DNA of 64,000 bases from Sipunculus nudus. Its lineage: Eukaryota > Annelida > Sipuncula > Golfingiida > Sipunculidae. Both the position numbers and the translations under genes were made by a program. Shown piece by piece: positions 12,292-25,558 of the stretch; position 1 is the stretch's first letter; the number at the start of each line of letters is the position of its first letter. Under the pieces are notes generated by a model that was not told the origin of the DNA, did not search any database, and saw nothing but the letters and a program-made list of their open reading frames with translations. The stretch spans positions 63,795,389-63,859,388 of the forward strand of contig CM049315.1 of assembly GCA_026874595.1 (NCBI GenBank), written 5' to 3'.

Positions 12292-12681
12292 GCGTAATAC
12301 AAAATCGTGTGTTGTGCAAAGATGACCGATTTAAACTGGGAAAGAAGCGATTCAATAGCTTTATTAGTCGACTTAAAACCCGTTACAACCGTCGTTTTCG
12401 CTGAAATAAGCTCGGTTTTTGCGTAGTACAAGATCGTGTGTTGGGCAAATATCACCGATTTAAACTGCGAGAGAAGAGATTCAATAGCTTCATAAGGCGA
12501 CTTATAACCCGTTACAACCGTCGTTTTTGCCGAAATAAGCTCGGTTTTTCCGTAGTACAAGATCGTGTGTTGGGCAAATATCACCGATTAAAACTGCTAA
12601 ATAAGCATTTTAGAAACTTCATCAGGCCATTAAGAACCAGTTAGAAACGGCGTTTTTGCTGAAATCAGCTCGATTTTTTTA
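12292..12681 (+). repeat. k-type marker trimer, copy 2; start of super-HOR copy B
   Basis: It matches 3284-3671 at an offset of 9,008-9,010 and 25169-25558 at 12,877. It contains GTCGAC (SalI palindrome) in TTAGTCGACTTAAAAC and two TTGGGCAAATATC boxes. The last T run before AGCG is expanded slightly compared with copy 1. Confidence 0.9.
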
Positions 12682-13307
12682 GCGTAATATAAGATCGTGT
12701 TTGTGCAAAAATGACCGATTTAAACTGCAAAAGAAGAGTTTAAGAAGCTTCAATAGGCCACTTCAAACCAGTTACAAAGATCTTTTTTGCCGAAATCGAC
12801 TCGGATTTTGCGTTATAATAGATCATGATTTGTGCAGAAATGGCCAGTTTAAACTGCGAAAGAAGCGTTTCAGAAACTTCATTAGGCGACTTAAAACCCG
12901 TTACAAAAGTCGTTTTCGCCGCAGTCAGCTCGGTTTTCGAGTACTACAAGATCGTGAGTTGTGCAAAAATGGCCGTTTAAATTGCAAATGAAGCGTTTTA
13001 ATAGCTTCATCAGGCCATTTAAAACAAGTTACAAACGTCGTTTTTGCCGAAATCAGCAAGGTTTTCGCTTAATACAAGTTCGCAGATTTAAATTGCAAAA
13101 GAATCAATTCAGGAGCTTTATTAGGCCATTTAGAACCAGATACCAACGTCTTTTTCGCCGAAATCAGATCGGTTTTTGCGTAATACAAGACCGTGTTTTG
13201 TGCAAAGATGACCGATTTCAACTGCCAAGGAAGCCTTTTAGAAGCTTCATCAGGCCATTAAGAACCAGTTAGCAACGTCGTTTTTGCTGAAATCAGCTCG
13301 ATTTTTT
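12682..13307 (+). repeat. Cassette variant lacking g, copy 2
   Basis: Same truncated h monomer near 13067. A private change gives ACAAGTTCGCAG instead of ACAAGATCGCAG. It follows the k marker directly, as in copies 1 and 3. Confidence 0.85.
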
Positions 13308-13684
13308 GCGTAATACAAAATCGTGTGTTGTGCAAAGATGACCGATTTAAACTGCTAAAGAAGCGTTTTAGAAGCTTCATCAGGCCATTAAGAACCAGTT
13401 AGAAACGTCTTTTACGCCGAAATCAGCTCGTTTTTTTCGTAATACAAGATCGTGATTTGTGCAGAAACGGCTGATTTAAACTGCGATAGAAGCATTTTAA
13501 TAGCTTCATTAGGCCATTTAGAAATTGGTAAAAACGTCGCTCTTGCAGAAATCAGATCGGTTTTCGCGTAATACAACATCGTGTTGTGCAAAATAGAAGA
13601 TTAAAATTGCAAAAGAAGCAATTCAGAGGCTCCATTAGGCCATTTAGAACCGGGTACAAACATCGATCTCGCCGAAATCAGCTA

Positions 13685-16600
13685 GGTTTTTGGCTAATTC
13701 AGGAACGTGTGTTGTGCAAAAATTACAGATTTCAATTGCAAAAGAAGCAATTCAAAAGCTTCATTAGGCCGTTTAGATTCAGATACAAACGTCTGTTACG
13801 ACGAAATCAGCTCGGTTTTTTCGTAATACAAGATCGTGATTTGTGCAGAAACGGCTGAAATAAACTGCGATAGAAGCGTTTAAATAGCTTCATTAGGCCA
13901 TTTAGAAATTGTTAAAAACGTCGCTTTTGCTGAAATCAGATCGGTTTTCGCGTAATACAACATCGTGTTGTGCAAAATAGAAGATTAAAATTGCAAAAGA
14001 AGCAATTCAGAAGCTCCATTAGGCAATTTAGAAGCGGGTACAAACATCGATCTCGCCGAAATCAGCTAGGTTTTTGGCTAATTCAGGAATGTGTGTTGTG
14101 CAAAAATTACAGATTTCAATTGCAAAAGAAGCAACTCAGAAGCTTCATTAGGCCGTTTAGAATCAGATACAAACGTCTTTTACGACGAAATCAGCTCGGT
14201 TTTTTCCTAATACAAGATCGTGATTTGTGCAGAAACGGCTAATATAAACTGCGATAGAAGCGTTTAAATAGCTTCATTATGCCATTTAGAAATTGTTAAA
14301 AACGTCGCTTTTGCTGAAATCAGATCGGTTTTCGCTTAGTACAAGATCGTGTTGTGCAAAAAGAGAAGATTAAAATTGCAAAAGAAGCAATTCAGAAGCT
14401 CCATTAGGCCCTTTAGAACCGGGTACAAACATCGATCTCGCCGAAATCAGCTCGATTTTTTTTTTGCGTAATGCAAGATCGTGTTTGTGCAAATATTGCT
14501 GATTTAAATTGCAAAAGAATCAATTCAGGAGCTTTATTAGGCCATTTAAAACCAGATACCAACGTCTTTTCCGCCGAAATCAGCTCGGTTTTTGCGTAAT
14601 ACAAGACCGTGTTTTGTGCAAAGATGACCGATTTAAACTGCCAAGGAAGCCTTTTAGAAGCTTCATCAGGCCATCAAAAACCAGTTAGTAACGTCGTTTT
14701 TGCTGAAATCAGCTCGATTTTTTGCGTAATACAAAATCGTGTGTTGTGCAAAGATGACCGATTTAAACTGCTAAAGAAGCGTTTTAGAAGCTTCATCAGG
14801 CCATTAAGAACCAGTTAGAAACGTCTTTTACGCCGAAATCAGCTCTTTTTTTCGTAATACATGATCGTGATTTGTGCAGAAACGGCTGATTTAAACTGCG
14901 ATAGAAGCGTTTTAATAGCTTCATTAGGCCATTTAGAAATTGGTAAAAACGTCGCTCTTGCTGAAATCAGATCGGTTTTCGCGTAATACAACATCGTGTT
15001 GTGCAAAATAGAAGATTAAAATTCCAAAAGAAGCAATTCAGAATCTCCATTAGGCCATTTAGAACCGGATACAAACATCCATCTCGCCGAAATCAGCTAG
15101 GTTTTTGGCTAATTCAGGAACGTGTGTTGTGCAAAAATTACAGATTTCAATTGCAAAAGAAGCAATTCAGAAGCTTCATTAGGCCGTTTAGAATCAGATA
15201 CAAACGTCTTTTACGACGAAATCAGCTCGGTTTTTTCTAATACAAGATCGTGATTTGTGCAGAAACGGCTAATATAAACTGCGATAGAAGCGTTTAAATA
15301 GCTTCATTAGGCCATTTAGAAATTGTTAAAAACGTCGCTCTTGCTGAAATCAGATCGGTTTTCGCGTAGTACAAGATCGTGTCTTGTGCAATGATCACCG
15401 ATTTAAACTGCGAAAGAAGCCTTTTAGAAGCTTCATCAGGCCATTAAGAACCAGTTAGAAACGTCGTTTTTGCTGAAATCAGCTCGATTTTCTTGCGTAA
15501 TGCAAGATCGTGTTTGTGCAAATATTGCAGATTTAAATTGTAAAAGAATCAATTCAGGAGCTTTATTAGACCATTTAGATCCAGATACCAACGTCTTTTT
15601 CGCCGAAATCAGCTCGTTTTTGCGTAATACAAGACCGTGTTTTGTGCAAAGATGACCGATTTAAACTGCCAAGGAAGCCTTTTAGAAGCTTCATCAGGCC
15701 ATTAAGAACCAGTTAGCAACGTCGTTTTTGCTGAAATCAGCTCGATTTTTTGCGTAATACAAAATCGTGTGTTGTGCAAAGATGACCGATTTAAACTGCT
15801 TAAGAAGCGTTTTAGAAGCTTCATCAGGCCATTGAGAACCAGTTAGAAACGTCTTTTACGCCGAAATCAGCTCGTTTTTTTCGTAATACAAGATCGTGAT
15901 TTGTGCAGAAACGCCTGATTTAAACTGCGATAGAAGCGTTTTAATAGCTTCATTAGGCCATTTAGAAATTGGTAAAATCGTCGCTCTTGCTGAAATCAGA
16001 TCGGTTTTTGCGTAATACAATATCGTGTTTTGTGCAAAGATGACCGATTTAAACTGCTAAAGAAGCGTTTTAGAAGCTTCATCAGGCCACTAAGAACCAG
16101 TTAGAAACGTCTTTTACGCCGAAGTCAGCTCGTTTTTTTCGTAATACAAGATCGTGATTTGTGCAGAAACGGCTGATTTAAACTGCAATAGAAGCGTTTT
16201 AATAGCTTCATTAGGCCATTTAGAAATTGGTAAAAACGTCGCTCTTGCTGAAATCAGATCGGTTTTCGCGTAATACAACATCGTGTTGTGCAAAATAGAA
16301 GATTAAAATTGCAAAAGAAGCAATTCAGAAGCTCCATTAGGCCATTTAGAACCGGGTACAAACATCGATCTCGTCTAAATCAGATGGGTTTTTTGCCTAA
16401 TTCATGATCGTGTGTTGTGCAAAAATTACAGATTTCAATTGCAAAAGAAGCAATTCAGAAACTTCATTAGGCCGTTTAGAATCAGATACAAACGTCTTTT
16501 ACGACGAAATCAGCTCGGTTTTTTCGTAATACAAGATCGTGTTTTGTGCAAAGATGACCGATTTAAACTGCAAAAGAAGCGTTTAAGAAGCTTTATCAGG

Positions 16601-18066
16601 CCATTAAGAATCAGTTAGGAACGTCGTTTTTGCTGAAATCAGCTCGGTTTTTTTTTTTGCGTAATATAAGATCGTGTGTTGTGCAAAGATGATGATTTAA
16701 ACTGCAAAAGAAGCGTTTGAGAAACTTCATTAGGCCATTTAGAACCAGTTAAAAATGTCGTTTTTTTGCCGAAATCAGCTCGGTTTTTGCGTAATATAGG
16801 ATCCTGTTTTGTGCAAAATGGCCAATTTAAACTGCGATAGAAGCGTTTTAATAGCTTCATTAGACCATTTAGAAATTGGTAAAAACGTCGCTCTTGCGGA
16901 AATCAAATCGGTTTTCGCGTAATACAACATCGTGTTGTGCAAAATAGAAGATTAAAATTGCAAAAGAAGCAATTCAGAAGCTCCATTAGGCCATTTAGAA
17001 CCGGGTACAAACATCGATCTCGCCGAAATCAGCTAGGTTTTTGGCTAATTCAGGAACGTGTGTTGTGCAAAAATTACAGATTTCAATTGCAAAAGAAGCA
17101 ATTCAGAAGCTTCATTAGGCCGTTTAGAATCAGATGCAAACGTCTTTTACGACGAAATCAGCTCGGTTTTTTCGTAATACAAGATCGTGATTTGTGCAGA
17201 AACGGCTAATATAAACTGCGATAGAAGCGTTTAAATAGCTTCATTATGCCATTTAGAAATTGTTAAAAACGTCGCTTTTGCTGAAATCAGATCGGTCTTC
17301 GCATAGTACAAGATCGTGTTGTGCAAAAGAGAAGATTAAAATTGCAAAAGAAGCAATTCAGAAGCTCCATTAGGCCATTTAGAACCGGGTACAAACATCG
17401 ATCTCGCCGAAATCAGCTAGGTTTTTCCCTAATTCATGATCGTGTGTTGTGCAAAAATTGCAGATTTAAATTGCAAAAGAAGCAATTCAGAAACTTTATT
17501 AGGCCGTTTAGAATCAGATACAAACGTCTTTTACGCCGAAATCAGCTCGGTTTTTGCGTAATACAAGATCGTGTTTTGTGCAAAGATGACCGATTTAAAC
17601 TGCGAAAGAAGCGTTTTAAAAGCTTCATCAGGCCATTAAGAACCAGTTAGCAACGTCGTTTTTGCTGAAATCAGTTCGATTTTTTAGCGTAATATAAGAT
17701 GGTGTTTGTCCAAAGATGACCGATTTAAACTGCAAAAGAAGCAATTCAGAAGCTCCATCAGGCCATTAAGAACCTGGTACAAACATCGATCTCGCCTAAA
17801 TCAGCTGGGTTTTTTGCCTAATTCATGATCGTGTGTTGTGCAAAAATTGCAGATTTAAATTGCAAAAGAAGCATTTCAGAAGCTTCATTAGGCCGTTTAG
17901 AACCAGATACAAACATCTTTTACGCCGAAATCAGCTCGGTTTTTGCGTAATACAAGATCGTGTTTTGTGCAAAGATGACCGATTTAAACTGCAAAAGAAG
18001 CGTTTAAGAAGCTTTTTCAGGCCATTAAGAATCAGTTAGGAACGTCGTTTTTGCTGAAATCAGCTC
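13685..18066 (+). repeat. 4,382-bp tandem duplication within copy B, unit 1
   Basis: 34 monomers. Every position from here to 18066 recurs 4,381-4,382 bp downstream. Differences seen by eye are few, for example AGGAATGTG near 14086 (unit 2: AGGAACGTG) and a T run of 10 near 14456 (unit 2: 9). Confidence 0.9.
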
Positions 18067-21000
18067 GGTTTTTGGCTAATTCAGGAACGTGTGTTGTGCA
18101 AAAATTACAGATTTCAATTGCAAAAGAAGCAATTCAAAAGCTTCATTAGGCCGTTTAGATTCAGATACAAACGTCTGTTACGACGAAATCAGCTCGGTTT
18201 TTTCGTAATACAAGATCGTGATTTGTGCAGAAACGGCTGAAATAAACTGCGATAGAAGCGTTTAAATAGCTTCATTAGGCCATTTAGAAATTGTTAAAAA
18301 CGTCGCTTTTGCTGAAATCAGATCGGTTTTCGCGTAATACAACATCGTGTTGTGCAAAATAGAAGATTAAAATTGCAAAAGAAGCAATTCAGAAGCTCCA
18401 TTAGGCAATTTAGAAGCGGGTACAAACATCGATCTCGCCGAAATCAGCTAGGTTTTTGGCTAATTCAGGAACGTGTGTTGTGCAAAAATTACAGATTTCA
18501 ATTGCAAAAGAAGCAACTCAGAAGCTTCATTAGGCCGCTTAGAATCAGATACAAACGTCTTTTACGACGAAATCAGCTCGGTTTTTTCCTAATACAAGAT
18601 CGTGATTTGTGCAGAAACGGCTAATATAAACTGCGATAGAAGCGTTTAAATAGCTTCATTATGCCATTTAGAAATTGTTAAAAACGTCGCTTTTGCTGAA
18701 ATCAGATCGGTTTTCGCTTAGTACAAGATCGTGTTGTGCAAAAAGAGAAGATTAAAATTGCAAAAGAAGCAATTCAGAAGCTCCATTAGGCCCTTTAGAA
18801 CCGGGTACAAACATCGATCTCGCCGAAATCAGCTCGATTTTTTTTTGCGTAATGCAAGATCGTGTTTGTGCAAATATTGCTGATTTAAATTGCAAAAGAA
18901 TCAATTCAGGAGCTTTATTAGGCCATTTAAAACCAGATACCAACGTCTTTTCCGCCGAAATCAGCTCGGTTTTTGCGTAATACAAGACCGTGTTTTGTGC
19001 AAAGATGACCGATTTAAACTGCCAAGGAAGCCTTTTAGAAGCTTCATCAGGCCATCAAAAACCAGTTAGTAACGTCGTTTTTGCTGAAATCAGCTCGATT
19101 TTTTGCGTAATACAAAATCGTGTGTTGTGCAAAGATGACCGATTTAAACTGCTAAAGAAGCGTTTTAGAAGCTTCATCAGGCCATTAAGAACCAGTTAGA
19201 AACGTCTTTTACGCCGAAATCAGCTCTTTTTTTCGTAATACATGATCGTGATTTGTGCAGAAACGGCTGATTTAAACTGCGATAGAAGCGTTTTAATAGC
19301 TTCATTAGGCCATTTAGAAATTGGTAAAAACGTCGCTCTTGCTGAAATCAGATCGGTTTTCGCGTAATACAACATCGTGTTGTGCAAAATAGAAGATTAA
19401 AATTCCAAAAGAAGCAATTCAGAAGCTGCATTAGGCCATTTAGAACCGGATACAAACATCCATCTCGCCGAAATCAGCTAGGTTTTTGGCTAATTCAGGA
19501 ACGTGTGTTGTGCAAAAATTACAGATTTCAATTGCAAAAGAAGCAATTCAGAAGCTTCATTAGGCCGTTTAGAATCAGATACAAACGTCTTTTACGACGA
19601 AATCAGCTCGGTTTTTTTCTAATACAAGATCGTGATTTGTGCAGAAACGGCTAATATAAACTGCGATAGAAGCGTTTAAATAGCTTCATTAGGCCATTTA
19701 GAAATTGTTAAAAACGTCGCTCTTGCTGAAATCAGATCGGTTTTCGCGTAGTACAAGATCGTGTCTTGTGCAATGATCACCGATTTAAACTGCGAAAGAA
19801 GCCTTTTAGAAGCTTCATCAGGCCATTAAGAACCAGTTAGAAACGTCGTTTTTGCTGAAATCAGCTCGATTTTCTTGCGTAATGCAAGATCGTGTTTGTG
19901 CAAATATTGCAGATTTAAATTGTAAAAGAATCAATTCAGGAGCTTTATTAGACCATTTAGATCCAGATACCAACGTCTTTTTCGCCGAAATCAGCTCGTT
20001 TTTGCGTAATACAAGACCGTGTTTTGTGCAAAGATGACCGATTTAAACTGCCAAGGAAGCCTTTTAGAAGCTTCATCAGGCCATTAAGAACCAGTTAGCA
20101 ACGTCGTTTTTGCTGAAATCAGCTCGATTTTTTGCGTAATACAAAATCGTGTGTTGTGCAAAGATGACCGATTTAAGCTGCTTAAGAAGCGTTTTAGAAG
20201 CTTCATCAGGCCATTGAGAACCAGTTAGAAACGTCTTTTACGCCGAAATCAGCTCGTTTTTTTCGTAATACAAGATCGTGATTTGTGCAGAAACGCCTGA
20301 TTTAAACTGCGATAGAAGCGTTTTAAAAAGCTTCATTAGGCCATTTAGAAATTGGTAAAATCGTCGCTCTTGCTGAAATCAGATCGGTTTTTGCGTAATA
20401 CAATATCGTGTTTTGTGCAAAGATGACCGATTTAAACTGCTAAAGAAGCGTTTTAGAAGCTTCATCAGGCCACTAAGAACCAGTTAGAAACGTCTTTTAC
20501 GCCGAAGTCAGCTCGTTTTTTTCGTAATACAAGATCGTGATTTGTGCAGAAACGGCTGATTTAAACTGCAATAGAAGCGTTTTAATAGCTTCATTAGGCC
20601 ATTTAGAAATTGGTAAAAACGTCGCTCTTGCTGAAATCAGATCGGTTTTCGCGTAATACAACATCGTGTTGTGCAAAATAGAAGATTAAAATTGCAAAAG
20701 AAGCAATTCAGAAGCTCCATTAGGCCATTTAGAACCGGGTACAAACATCGATCTCGTCTAAATCAGATGGGTTTTTTGCCTAATTCATGATCGTGTGTTG
20801 TGCAAAAATTACAGATTTCAATTGCAAAAGAAGCAATTCAGAAGCTTCATTAGGCCGTTTAGAATCAGATACAAACGTCTTTTACGACGAAATCAGCTCG
20901 GTTTTTTCGTAATACAAGATCGTGTTTTGTGCAAAGATGACCGATTTAAACTGCAAAAGAAGCGTTTAAGAAGCTTTATCAGGCCATTAAGAATCAGTTA

Positions 21001-22448
21001 GGAACGTCGTTTTTGCTGAAATCAGGTCGGTTTTTTTTTTGCGTAATATAAGATCGTGTGTTGTGCAAAGATGATGATTTAAACTGCAAAAGAAGCGTTT
21101 GAGAAACTTCATTAGGCCATTTAGAACCAGTTAAAAATGTCGTTTTTTTCCCGAAATCAGCTCGGTTTTTGCGTAATATAGGATCCTGTTTTGTGCAAAA
21201 TGGCCAATTTAAACTGCGATAGAAGCGTTTTAATAGCTTCATTAGGCCATTTAGAAATTTGTAAAAACGTCGCTCTTGCGGAAATCAAATCGGTTTTCGC
21301 GTAATACAACATCGTGTTGTGCAAAATAGAAGATTAAAATTGCAAAAGAAGCAATTCAGAAGCTCCATTAGGCCATTTAGAACCGGGTACAAACATCGAT
21401 CTCGCCGAAATCAGCTAGGTTTTTGGCTAATTCAGGAACGTGTGTTGTGCAAAAATTACAGATTTCAATTGCAAAAGAAGCAATTCAGAAGCTTCATTAG
21501 GCCGTTTAGAATCAGATGCAAACGTCTTTTACGACGAAATCAGCTCGGTTTTTTCGTAATACAAGATCGTGATTTGTGCAGAAACGGCTAATATAAACTG
21601 CGATCGAAGCGTTTAAATAGCTTCATTATGCCATTTAGAAATTGTTAAAAACGTCGCTTTTGCTGAAATCAGATCGGTTTTCGCATAGTACAAGATCGTG
21701 TTGTGCAAAAGAGAAGATTAAAATTGCAAAAGAAGCAATTCAGAAGCTCCATTAGGCCATTTAGAACCGGGTACAAACATCGATCTCGCCGAAATCAGCT
21801 AGGTTTTTCCCTAATTCATGATCGTGTGTTGTGCAAAAATTGCAGATTTAAATTGCAAAAGAAGCAATTCAGAAACTTTATTAGGCCGTTTAGAATCAGA
21901 TACAAACGTCTTTTACGCCGAAATCAGCTCGGTTTTTGCGTAATACAAGATCGTGTTTTGTGCAAAGATGACCGATTTAAACTGCGAAAGAAGCGTTTTA
22001 AAAGCTTCATCAGGCCATTAAGAACCAGTTAGCAACGTCGTTTTTGCTGAAATCAGTTCGATTTTTTAGCGTAATATAAGATGGTGTTTGTCCAAAGATG
22101 ACCGATTTAAACTGCAAAAGAAGCAATTCAGAAGCTCCATCAGGCCATTAAGAACCTGGTACAAACATCGATCTCGCCTAAATCAGCTGGGTTTTTTGCC
22201 TAATTCATGATCGTGTGTTGTGCAAAAATTGCAGATTTAAATTGCAAAAGAAGCATTTCAGAAGCTTCATTAGGCCGTTTAGAACCAGATACAAACATCT
22301 TTTACGCCGAAATCAGCTCGGTTTTTGCGTAATACAAGATCGTGTTTTGTGCAAAGATGACCGATTTAAACTGCAAAAGAAGCGTTTAAGAAGCTTTTTC
22401 AGGCCATTAAGAATCAGTTAGGAACGTCGTTTTTGCTGAAATCAGCTC
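18067..22448 (+). repeat. 4,382-bp tandem duplication within copy B, unit 2
   Basis: The joint lies in the shared GGTTTTT at 18067-18073. Before it the sequence follows the d-type monomer (CAGCTCGG); after it comes TGGCTAATTCAGG from the a-type monomer at 13692. The junction is in register, as expected for unequal homologous exchange between monomers. Unit 2 keeps the long T run at its right end (T12 at 22451), which unit 1 lost at the joint. Private variants include CCGCTTAGA near 18536. Confidence 0.9.
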
Positions 22449-23752
22449 GGTTTTTTTTTTTTGCGTAATATAAGATCGTGTGTTGTGCAAAGATGATGAT
22501 TTAAACTGCAAAAGAAGCGTTTGAGAAACTTCATTAGGCCATTTAGAACCAGTTACAAATGTTGTTTTTTTTGCCGAAATCAGCTCGGTTTTTCCGTAAT
22601 ATAGGATCCTGTTTTGTGCAAAATGGCCGATTTAAACTGCGATAGAAGCGTTTTAATAGCTTCATTAGGCCATTTAGAAATTGGTAAAAACGTCGCTCTT
22701 GTGGAAATCAAATCGGTTTTCGCGTAATACAACATCGTGTTGTGCAAAATAGAAGATTAAAATTGCAAAAGAAGCAATTCAGAAGCTCCATTAGGCCATT
22801 TAGAACCGGGTACAAACATCGATCTCGCCGAAATCAGCTAGGTTTTTGGCTAATTCAGGAACGTGTGTTGTGCAAAAATTACAGATTTCAATTGCAAAAG
22901 AAGCAATTCAGAAGCTTCATTAGGCCGTTTAGAATCAGATACAAACGTCTTTTACGACGAAATCAGCTCGGTTTTTTCCTAATACAAGATCGTGATTTCT
23001 GCAGAAACGGCTAATATAAACTGCGATAGAAGCGTTTAAATAGCTTCATTATGCCATTTAGAAATTGTTAAAAACGTCGCTTTTGCTGAAATCAGATCGG
23101 TTTTCGCTTAGTACAAGATCGTGTTGTGCAAAAGAGAAGATTAAAATTGCAAAAGAAGCAATTCAGAAGCTCCATTAGGCCATTTAGAACCGGGTACAAA
23201 CATCGATCTCGCCGAAATCAGCTAGGTTTTTCCCTAATTCATAATCGTGTGTTGTGCAAAAATTGCAGATTTAAATTGCAAAAGAAGCAATTCAGAAACT
23301 TTATTAGGCCGTTTAGAATCAGATACAAACGTCTTTTACGCCGAAATCAGCTCGGTTTTTGCGTAATACAAGATCGTGTTTTGTGCAAAGATGACCGATT
23401 TAAACTGCGAAAGAAGAGTTTTAAAAGCTTCATCAGGCCATTAAGAACCAGTTAGCAACGTCGTTTTTGCTTAAATCAGTTCGGTTTTTTTTGCGTAATT
23501 CAAAATCGTCTGTTGTGCAAAGATGACCGATTTAAACTGCTAAGGAAGCGTTTTAGAAGCTTCATCAGGCCATTAAGAACCAGTTAGCAACGTCGTTTTT
23601 GCTGAAATCAGTTCGGTTTTTTTTGCGTAATTCAAAATCGTCTGTTGTGCAAAGATGACCGATTTAAACTGCTAAAGAAGCGTTTTAGAAGCTTCATCAG
23701 GCAATTAAGAAGTTAGAAACGTCGTTTTTGCTAAAATCAGCTCGATTTTTTA

Positions 23753-24527
23753 GCGTAATATAAGATGGTGTTTGTCCAAAGATGACCGATTTAAACTGCA
23801 AAAGAAGAGTTTAAGAAGCTTCAATAGGCCACTTAAAACCAGTTACAAAGATCTTTTTTGCCGAAATCGACTCGGTTTTTGCGTTATAATAGATCATGAT
23901 CCGTGCAAAAATGGTCAGTTTAAACTGCGAAAGAAGCGTTTCAGAAACTTCATTAGGCGACTTAAAACCCGTTACAATCGTCGTTTTCGTCGCAATCAGC
24001 TCGGTTTTCGCGTACTACAAGATCGTGTGTTGTGCAAAAATGGCCGTTTAAATTGCAAATGAAGCGTTTTAATAGCTTCATCAGGCCATTTAAAACAAGT
24101 TACAAACGTCGTTTTTGCCGAAATCAGCTCGGTTTTCGCTTTAAACAAGATCGTGTCTTGTGCAATGATCACCGATTTAAACTGTGAAAGAAGCGTTTTA
24201 GAAGCTTCATCAGGCCATTAAGAACCAGTTAGAAACGTCGTTTTTGCTGAAATCAGCTCGATTTTTTTTGCGTAATGCAAGATCGTGTTTGTGCAAATAT
24301 TGCAGATTTAAATTGCAAAAGAATCAATTCAGGAGCTTTATTAGGCCATTTAAAACCAGATACCAACGTCTTTTCCGCCGAAATCAGCTCGGTTTTTGCG
24401 TAATACAAGACCGTGTTTTGTGCAAAGATGACCGATTTAAACTGCCAAGGAAGCCTTTTAGAAGCTTCATCAGGCCATCAAAAACCAGTTAGTAACGTCG
24501 TTTTTGCTGAAATCAGCTCGATTTTTT
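23753..24527 (+). repeat. Cassette d'-e-f-g-h-i, copy in B
   Basis: Offset 12,878 from 10875. h keeps the usual TTTAAATTGCAAAAG. It is followed by the GATAGTG monomer also seen at 11650 and 34184. Confidence 0.85.
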
Positions 24528-25168
24528 GCGTAATACAAGATAGTGTTTTGTGCAAAGATGACCGATTTAAACTGCTAAAGAAGCGTTTTAGAAGCTTCAT
24601 CAGGCCACTAAGAACCAGTTAGAAACGTCTTTTACGCCGAAATCAGCTCGTTTTTTTCGTAATACAAGATCGTGATTTGTGCAGAAACGGCTGATTTAAA
24701 CTGCAATAGAAGCGTTTTAATAGCTTCATTAGGCCATTTAGAAATTGGTAAAAACGTAGCTCTTGCTGAAATTCGATCGGTTTCGCGTAATACAACATCG
24801 TGTTGTGCAAAATAGAAGATTAAAATTGCAAAAGAAGCAATTCAGAAGCTCCATTAGGCCATTTAGAACCGGGTACAAACATCGATCTCGCCGAAATCAG
24901 CTAGGTTTTTGCCTAATTCAGGAACGTGTGTTGTGCAAAAATTACAGATTTAAATTGCAAAAGAAGCAATTCAGAAGCTCCATTAGGCCATTTAGAACCG
25001 GGTACAAACATCGATCTCGCCGAAATCAGCTAGGTTTTTGCCTAATTCATGATCGTGTGTTGTGCAAAAATTGCAGATTTAAATTGCAAAAGAAGCAATT
25101 CAGAAGCTTCATTAGGCCGTTTAGAACCAGATACAAACATCTTTTACGCCGAAATCAGCTCGGTTTTT

Positions 25169-25558
25169 GCGTAATACAAAATCGTGTGTTGTGCAAAGAT
25201 GACCGATTTAAACTGGGAAAGAAGCGATTCAATAGCTTTATTAGTCGACTTAAAACCCGTTACAACCGTCGTTTTCGCTGAAATAAGCTCGGTTTTTGCG
25301 TAGTACAAGATCGTGTGTTGGGCAAATATCACCGATTTAAACTGCGAGAGAAGAGATTCAATAGCTTCATAAGGCGACTTATAACCCGTTACAACCGTCG
25401 TTTTTGCCGAAATAAGCTCGGTTTTTCCGTAGTACAAGATCGTGTGTTGGGCAAATATCACCGATTAAAACTGCTAAATAAGCATTTTAGAAACTTCATC
25501 AGGCCATTAAGAACCAGTTAGAAACGGCGTTTTTGCTGAAATCAGCTCGATTTTTTTA
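25169..25558 (+). repeat. k-type marker trimer, copy 3; start of super-HOR copy C
   Basis: Effectively the same as 12292-12681. No further k monomers occur downstream in the remaining 38 kb, so the roughly 9-kb unit is not completed again; later HORs are built only from the other subtypes. Confidence 0.9.

Larger units (their letters stand above)
12292..25168 (+). repeat. Super-higher-order repeat, copy B (12,877 bp; 8,495-bp unit plus 4,382-bp internal duplication)
   Basis: It has the same order as copy A. Compared with A it has a net loss of about 382 bp (three monomers) near 16.36-16.55 kb and a clean one-monomer loss of about 130 bp near 17.67 kb. It also contains a whole tandem duplication of 13685-18066. 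Arithmetic is consistent: 12,877 = 8,495 + 4,382, and 8,495 + 382 + 130 is close to 9,008. Confidence 0.85.
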
